From Bacteroidales bacterium (GTDB lineage Bacteria; Bacteroidota; Bacteroidia; Bacteroidales; UBA932), in contig JAFZIX010000205.1 of NCBI GenBank assembly GCA_017554135.1, positions 1-9,305 of the forward strand: a DNA stretch of 9,305 nucleotides, in the 5' to 3' direction. Under the pieces are notes generated by a model. It was not told where the DNA came from. It saw only the letters and a program-made list of their open reading frames with translations, and did no database searches. Positions 5,847 to 9,305 of the stretch are shown piece by piece. Within the stretch, counting starts at the first letter, position 1. Every line of letters starts with the position of its first letter. The translations under genes were made by a program, and so were the position numbers.

Positions 5847-6938
5847 CTAGAGGGATTCAATCCACGCCTTCATCTCCGGCACCTTCGCGAGTGCACTCTG
5901 GAACAGCGCCCACTGGTTGCGGGTGCGGTCCATGTTGTGAGTGGGATATTTGATCTTGTAGTAGGTGTCCCCGTTGATATAGTCCGCGAAGAAACGCACG
6001 CACTGCATGTAGGGAAAAAGGCAGGCCGCGAAGGGCAGCATATCCTTCTCCAGCGGGGTCAGGAAGACCTTGGCGGATTCGATGTAGCCCTTGCTGAAGG
6101 CCTTGAAAATCTCCATGTTGAAACCCACCTTGGAGGTATCGGGATCATCCTCCGCAACAAAGTTGGCCGCTGTGCGCAGGAAATCTCCGAAGTCGGAGAA
6201 GACGAAACTCGGCATGATGGTGTCCAGGTCGATGACGCAGAGCACGTTGCCGGCCTTGTCGAAGAGCATGTTGTTGACCTTGGTGTCGCAGTGGCAGATG
6301 CGCTTGGGCAGTTTGCCCTCGCGGTGCAGGCGCTCGGCCTTGGTCATCTCTTCCTCATATTTATAAATTTCCTCCACCAGCGCTTTCACCTCGGGATCCG
6401 CCATGCGCCCGGCCTTGTCCGCCGCCACCGCCTCGCGAAGTTGGCGGGCGCGGAGTTCCATGTTGTGGAAGTCGGGGATGGGCTCGCCGAGGGTGTCCGG
6501 GATGTCCGCGAGTTGGGCCTCGAAGCGGCCGAACGCCTTGCCGGCGTAGTAGGAATATTCCGGGGTGACCGCCTCGAAAGTGAGGGCGTCGGGGATGAAA
6601 ACTGAGATGCGCCAGTAGGTCTCACCGTCAGTCCAGTAGGTCTTCGGGGAGTCTTTCAGAGGCACGAAACGGAGCACCTTGCGGTCCAGGTCATCCTCCC
6701 CCGCGGCCTCCAACTTTGCGCGGATGTGGCGGGTGACGCATTCTATGTTGTGCTGTAGCAGTTCGACATCCTGGAAGATGGCGTTGTTGATGCGCTGGAG
6801 CACGTAGGCCTCGGGGCCGTCGGTCTCCACCTTGAAAGTGTCGTTGATAAGGCCGTTGCCCAGGGGCTTGATTTCTTTGATGTTACCCTTGATTGCGAAT
6901 TTGCCGGTGATGGCGGCGAGTTCCTGCTGCGTTTTCAT
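5847..6938 (-). CDS. N-acetylhexosamine 1-kinase-like phosphotransferase (NahK/APH fold)
   Basis: A 363-residue cytoplasmic protein with no signal peptide, which sets it apart from its secreted neighbours. It belongs to the aminoglycoside phosphotransferase/choline kinase fold: an N-lobe beginning GNGLINDTFKV, the catalytic loop HCDTKVNN (His216, Asp218 as catalytic base, Asn223) and the metal-binding IDLDT (Asp237, Asp239), followed by DFGDFLR. The C-terminal stretch VRFFADYINGDTYY...YPTHNMDRTRNQ closely matches, from memory, the same region of bifidobacterial NahK (LnpB), which phosphorylates GlcNAc or GalNAc at C1 in the lacto-N-biose pathway. The length also fits NahK (about 360). The likely reaction is ATP-dependent anomeric phosphorylation of an amino sugar; the substrate is inferred and could be another hexose or amino sugar. 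No nucleotidyltransferase or phosphorylase partner is adjacent. A TATCTTCG box lies about 20 nt upstream of ATG 6938. An antibiotic-resistance role is not supported. Confidence 0.88.
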   Translation of the reverse strand: MKTQQELAAITGKFAIKGNIKEIKPLGNGLINDTFKVETDGPEAYVLQRINNAIFQDVELLQHNIECVTRHIRAKLEAAGEDDLDRKVLRFVPLKDSPKTYWTDGETYWRISVFIPDALTFEAVTPEYSYYAGKAFGRFEAQLADIPDTLGEPIPDFHNMELRARQLREAVAADKAGRMADPEVKALVEEIYKYEEEMTKAERLHREGKLPKRICHCDTKVNNMLFDKAGNVLCVIDLDTIMPSFVFSDFGDFLRTAANFVAEDDPDTSKVGFNMEIFKAFSKGYIESAKVFLTPLEKDMLPFAACLFPYMQCVRFFADYINGDTYYKIKYPTHNMDRTRNQWALFQSALAKVPEMKAWIESL

Positions 6939-6954
6939 CTGATTGGATTATTAG

Positions 6955-6986
6955 TTCTGCGAAGATAGTTAATTTTCGTATATTTG
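6955..6986 (+). promoter_or_regulatory. Promoter for the 202-residue gene and phosphatase
   Basis: TATATTTG at 6979-6986 matches the Bacteroidales -7 consensus, and TTCTG at 6955-6959 sits 19 nt upstream as a one-mismatch -33 element. The start would fall near 6992, leaving a leader of about 18 nt before ATG 7010. The -33 element abuts the -7-like box of the divergent kinase gene. Confidence 0.6.
6960..6967 (-). promoter_or_regulatory. Weak -7-like box for the kinase gene
   Basis: On the minus strand this is TATCTTCG, one mismatch from TAnnTTTG, about 21 nt upstream of ATG 6938. No clear -33 element accompanies it, so this is tentative. Confidence 0.3.
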
Positions 6987-7009
6987 CGATTGAACAAAAC
7001 CACATTGTT

Positions 7010-7618
7010 ATGAGGAAACTGTTTATTCTTCTGGTTCTGCTGATGACCGTCTGCACCACGGTATTCGCCGAACCCGGCGAGAAGAAAGAGGCTCGCAGAG
7101 CCCGGAAAGATTCCATAAAAGTAGCCGAAATGGTCGGCGCCCATCGCAAAGGCACGAAGATCAAACTGGACGGCATCGTCCTGACCCCGGAGCAGCAGAC
7201 CTTGCTGCTCTCGAATATCGATTCTCTTGACTTCAATCCTGAATGGGCCGCTTACAAAAAGCAGAGGCATCTTGGCAACGGGCTGGCCATCGGCGGATCG
7301 GTGCTTGTCGGTGCAGGTGCCGCTGCAGAGGTAGTGGCCCTGGGCTATGTCATGGTCGGTGTTCTGGTCGCGGCGCTCACTCTTGGGCAAGCGGATATGA
7401 ATGAGATCCTTAAGCCGGCCGGATATTGGGCCACGGGTGGCCTGGTCGCAGCCGGCGTCGGTGCCGGCGTGATGGCAGTCGGCATCCCTATAAGAGTGAA
7501 GGCGGACAAGAATATGAAGGTCATATGCGAAGGTTATAATAATGCCACCGTGCGCGTGGAGAGTTCGGTGATTTTCGGCACTACCGCCTCCGGTATAGGT
7601 TTATCGTTTAATTTCTAA
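7010..7618 (+). CDS. Exported protein with glycine-rich hydrophobic segments, unknown function
   Basis: A 202-residue protein I cannot assign to a named family. It has a signal peptide (MRKLFILLVLLMTVCTTVFA|E, cleavage after residue 20). A short, very basic and acidic stretch (EKKEARRARKDS) and a polar domain follow to about residue 86. There are then two hydrophobic Gly/Ala-rich segments at about 89-126 and 138-161, containing small-residue patterns (GGSVLVGAGAAA, GGLVAAGVGAGVMAVG) of the glycine-zipper kind that pack in membranes or oligomers. The C-terminal 40 residues are beta-like, ending GTTASGIGLSFNF with a terminal Phe, reminiscent of outer-membrane targeting signals, though nothing here shows a barrel. 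It is expressed from its own promoter and is followed after 4 nt by the secreted phosphatase, so the two probably form an operon. A membrane or envelope location is likely; the function is unknown. Confidence 0.87.
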   Translation: MRKLFILLVLLMTVCTTVFAEPGEKKEARRARKDSIKVAEMVGAHRKGTKIKLDGIVLTPEQQTLLLSNIDSLDFNPEWAAYKKQRHLGNGLAIGGSVLVGAGAAAEVVALGYVMVGVLVAALTLGQADMNEILKPAGYWATGGLVAAGVGAGVMAVGIPIRVKADKNMKVICEGYNNATVRVESSVIFGTTASGIGLSFNF

Positions 7619-7622
7619 TTGC

Positions 7623-8900
7623 ATGAAAAAAATCCTCATCATACTTGCGCTGGCAATTGGCCAACTTTGCGCCGCCCAGCCGGACTTCAGTCAGTTCCCG
7701 AACCCCGAGTTCGCCAAGATGATCTACGAGCGTCCGTGGATCGCCAACCTCAACGCCTGTCCCTACGAACTGGCCGGCACTCCGGGCAAACTCAGCAAAG
7801 CCCCCCGCGGCTATAAACCCTTCTATATCAGCCACTACGGGAGGCACGGCACCCGCTCCGGCTGGGATCAGGACAAGTATGAAATCATCATCTCCGCCCT
7901 CACCAAGGCCAAGGATGCCGGCATCCTCAGCGCCAGCGGAGACTCCCTGCTGAATGAGACCATCCTCGTTAAGGAGGCGACCAACAAGATGGATGGGAGG
8001 CTCACCGTGCGCGGCCAGCGCGAGCATCGTGAAATCGCCGGGAGGATGTACAAGAACTTTCGCCGGGTATTCCGCGGCAGCAAGAACATCCGAGTGAACA
8101 GCAGCACCGTGCCCCGCTGCCTCGTGAGCATGGCGGCATTCACCAACCGCCTGAGCGAACTTGATCCCCGTCTGGACATCGTGATGGACTGCGGCGAAGA
8201 AATCCAGAAGGAAATCAGCAACGACCACGGCGGAAGGATCCGGGAACGCCGCCGCCACATCCTGGACACCATCCGGGCCAACTTTTCCCCGGACCTTTCC
8301 GGGATGATGGCACGCCTGTTCACGGATGTAGATGCTGCCGCTGAATTCGCTCCGGATCCAATCAAACTCTCCGGCGCCATCTTTGCGGTCGGGCGCATCA
8401 GCCGCTCCTTCGACTTCGACTTCAACACCTACCGGTTCCTGCCTCTCGAGGCGGTGTACGGCTTGTCCGACTACAACAATATCAGCATGTATCTGGGAGA
8501 ATGCAACTCCGTGGAATTCGGGGACATACGCATGGAAAAGACCCAGCCTCTGGTGCAGATGCTTCTCCGCCAGGCGGATGACGCCCTCGCCAACGGCTCG
8601 GTTGCGGCCGACCTCCGTTTCGGGCACGACTATCCCCTTATGGCACTCTGCTGCTATATCGGAGTAGAAGGAATCAGCGAGCGATATACCTGGAGGGAAG
8701 CGCAGCAGCACTTCATCGCCACCCTGTACTCCCCCTTCGCAGGCAACCTGCAACTGATTTTCTACCGCTCCCGCAAGGCAGACAAGCCGGTGCTGGTGAA
8801 GGTGCTGGTTAATGAGCGGGAGGTCCGGCTGAATGGCCTGGAGCCCGTTCAGGGGGTGTACTACAGTTGGGAAGAACTTCGCGAGAAAATTTCCTGCTGA
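7623..8900 (+). CDS. Secreted histidine acid phosphatase (phytase/MINPP-related, clade 2)
   Basis: A 425-residue protein. ATG 7623 follows the previous stop by 4 nt and gives a signal peptide (MKKILIILALAIGQLCAA|Q, cleavage after about residue 18). Seen: the N-terminal catalytic motif SHYGRHGTRSG with Arg74, nucleophile His75 and Arg78; a later SSTVPRC with Arg165 where the family's third phosphate-binding Arg is expected; and FGHDYPLM with His335-Asp336 as the C-terminal HD motif, where Asp is the proton donor. Branch-2 histidine phosphatases hydrolyse phosphomonoesters through a phosphohistidine intermediate. Relatives in Bacteroides include the inositol polyphosphate phosphatase BtMinpp, but that group usually carries HAE where this protein has HD, so phytate as substrate is possible and unproven. 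The periplasm or outer surface is the expected site. No phosphate-transport genes are adjacent. The reading frame ends just before the tRNA promoter. Confidence 0.92.
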   Translation: MKKILIILALAIGQLCAAQPDFSQFPNPEFAKMIYERPWIANLNACPYELAGTPGKLSKAPRGYKPFYISHYGRHGTRSGWDQDKYEIIISALTKAKDAGILSASGDSLLNETILVKEATNKMDGRLTVRGQREHREIAGRMYKNFRRVFRGSKNIRVNSSTVPRCLVSMAAFTNRLSELDPRLDIVMDCGEEIQKEISNDHGGRIRERRRHILDTIRANFSPDLSGMMARLFTDVDAAAEFAPDPIKLSGAIFAVGRISRSFDFDFNTYRFLPLEAVYGLSDYNNISMYLGECNSVEFGDIRMEKTQPLVQMLLRQADDALANGSVAADLRFGHDYPLMALCCYIGVEGISERYTWREAQQHFIATLYSPFAGNLQLIFYRSRKADKPVLVKVLVNEREVRLNGLEPVQGVYYSWEELREKISC

Positions 8901-8904
8901 TTTT

Positions 8905-8935
8905 TTTGCAAATTAGCAAAAGTATTGTACCTTTG
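8905..8935 (+). promoter_or_regulatory. Strong Bacteroidales promoter for the tRNA genes
   Basis: TTTG at 8905-8908 (end of a T-run) and TACCTTTG at 8928-8935 are separated by exactly 19 nt, the best -33/-7 pair in the window. Transcription should begin near 8941, some 20 nt before tRNA-Gln. A 7-bp inverted repeat, GTCCGCT (8938-8944) and AGCGGAC (8950-8956), straddles the expected start. Confidence 0.85.
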
Positions 8936-8962
8936 CAGTCCGCTTTTTGAGCGGACACCTAT

Positions 8963-9033
8963 TGAGATGTGGTGTAATGGTAGCACTACAGATTCTGGCT
9001 CTGTCAGTGAGGGTTCGAATCCTTCCATCTCAA
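8963..9033 (+). tRNA. tRNA-Gln, anticodon CUG
   Basis: 71 nt fold as a full cloverleaf. The acceptor stem pairs TGAGATG (8963-8969) with CATCTCA (9026-9032). The D-stem is GTG/CAC with the GG of the loop. The anticodon stem ACAGA/TCTGT is perfect, with loop TTCTGGC giving anticodon CTG. The T-arm is GAGGG, TTCGAAT, CCTTC with one G-U pair. The discriminator is A9033 and CCA is not encoded. The CUG anticodon decodes only CAG, so a UUG isoacceptor should exist elsewhere. Confidence 0.95.
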
Positions 9034-9154
9034 CAAAGTTACAGCCGGGCGCAATGCGCCTGGTTTTTGTGACGGAGAGCGACAAGAGCTCGCTCTTGAG
9101 AGTTCTCCGGCGCAAAAACCAAATTCGGCAAAGCCGATACGGATGTAACTTTGT
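9033..9154. repeat. Cloverleaf-like structured spacer element between the tRNAs
   Basis: An 11-bp perfect inverted repeat closes the element: ACAAAGTTACA (9033-9043) and TGTAACTTTGT (9144-9154). Inside are three hairpins: 9045-9063 (8 bp with one G-T, loop AAT); a long one at 9062-9120 made of GGTTTTTG/CAAAAACC, CGGAGA/TCTCCG and CAAGAG/CTCTTG with a CTCG loop; and TCGGC/GCCGA at 9125-9137. The 5' arm begins at the discriminator base of tRNA-Gln. No protein is supported here. It could be a small palindromic mobile repeat or an RNA processing structure. Confidence 0.6.
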
Positions 9155-9170
9155 CCACGCGCCGCAGGCA

Positions 9171-9207
9171 GGAAGGATAGCGCGAGCAAAGCGAGCGGAA
9201 TCCTTCC
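9171..9207. repeat. Second inter-tRNA hairpin
   Basis: GGAAGGAT (9171-9178) pairs with ATCCTTCC (9200-9207), and after a 2x2 internal loop CGC pairs with GCG. The loop contains the direct repeat GCGAGC-AAA-GCGAGC. It is followed by CCC and AAAAA, not a T-run, so it is not a + strand intrinsic terminator. It ends 23 nt before tRNA-Met. Confidence 0.5.
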
Positions 9208-9230
9208 CCCAAAAAGCCGCGGGACAAAAT

Positions 9231-9305
9231 GGCGGGGTAGCTCAGCTGGTTAGAGCGTCGGATTCATAATCAGGAGGTCGAGGGTTCGGGTCCCCCTCCC
9301 GCTAC
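9231..9305 (+). tRNA. tRNA-Met, anticodon CAU (3' end at window edge)
   Basis: The cloverleaf is GGCGGGG/TCCCGCT (acceptor, G-T wobble at both ends), GCTC/GAGC (D-stem), loop TTCATAA with anticodon CAT, variable AGGTC, T-loop TTCGGGT, discriminator A9304, and C9305 as the last base of the window. It lacks the three G-C pairs of an initiator anticodon stem, so an elongator is likely; a lysidine-modified tRNA-Ile(CAU) cannot be fully excluded. Two stems carry a mismatch: G-A in the anticodon stem (9260/9272) and A-C in the T-stem (9281/9295). Confidence 0.83.

Noticed and set aside
5847..6938. Aminoglycoside resistance phosphotransferase
   Set aside because: Only the fold is shared; the C-terminal motifs match the sugar 1-kinase group, and no resistance or mobile context exists.
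7608..8753. A 381-codon open frame on the minus strand opposite the phosphatase
   Set aside because: The plus strand carries clear catalytic motifs and a signal peptide; the minus frame has no recognisable domain.
8880..8910. Intrinsic terminator for the phosphatase operon at the T-run 8901-8907
   Set aside because: No stable hairpin precedes the T-run, and the T-run supplies the -33 TTTG of the tRNA promoter.
9033..9230. CRISPR-like or coding interpretation of the inter-tRNA spacer
   Set aside because: The repeats are inverted, not regularly spaced direct repeats, and no frame there has coding character.
8925..9269. A 114-codon plus-strand frame containing MWCNGSTTDSGSVSEGSNPS, and a minus-strand frame with MEGFEPSLTEPESVVLPLHH
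   Set aside because: These peptides are the well-known false translations of tRNA genes on either strand; the DNA folds as tRNA-Gln and tRNA-Met.

Overview
The window looks like a chromosomal segment of a member of the Bacteroidales (Bacteroidota). Three things point there. The recognisable promoters have the Bacteroidales -7 form TAnnTTTG, once with a correctly spaced TTTG at -33. Shine-Dalgarno sequences are mostly absent. Most proteins start with short signal peptides (MK(K/R)-hydrophobic-AxA-Q), and the small secreted families are typical of gut and rumen Bacteroidales. By eye the base composition is clearly G+C-rich for that order, which would suit an uncultured gut or rumen lineage, but genus cannot be read from this sequence. 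There is no phage, transposase, CRISPR or plasmid gene; this is mostly ordinary housekeeping and envelope DNA.

Layout. (1) Positions 2-2872, + strand: the C-terminal end of an OmpA-family protein, a 632-residue secreted protein of unknown function 4 nt downstream, then an SLT-type lytic transglycosylase. The 5' part of the transglycosylase reading frame holds a terminator-like hairpin and a 24-bp tandem, REP-like repeat. (2) 2841-3821, - strand: an SH3/NlpC-P60 (C40) cell-wall peptidase whose 3' end overlaps the transglycosylase gene by 32 nt. (3) 3822-3982: a divergent promoter region. (4) 3983-5840, + strand: dacB (PBP4, peptidase family S13) and a 1-nt-spaced small secreted protein. (5) 5847-6938, - strand: a NahK-like sugar-1-kinase/phosphotransferase. 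(6) 7010-8900, + strand: a 202-residue secreted/membrane protein with glycine-rich hydrophobic segments, followed after 4 nt by a secreted histidine acid phosphatase. (7) 8905-9305, + strand: a textbook Bacteroidales promoter, tRNA-Gln(CUG), a roughly 200-nt highly structured spacer, and tRNA-Met(CAU) running to the window end.

Functionally, the first 5.8 kb is rich in envelope and peptidoglycan genes: a PG-anchoring OmpA domain, a glycan-strand lyase, a stem-peptide endopeptidase and a D,D-carboxypeptidase/endopeptidase. Each would act on a different PG bond in the periplasm. The amino-sugar kinase homologue could connect to amino-sugar recycling, but that is inference. The genes lie in several short transcription units of both orientations, so this is a loose neighbourhood and not one operon. 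I see no convincing new multi-gene system. The most unusual non-coding signals are the cloverleaf-like element between the two tRNAs and the in-frame REP-like repeats at the start of the transglycosylase gene.
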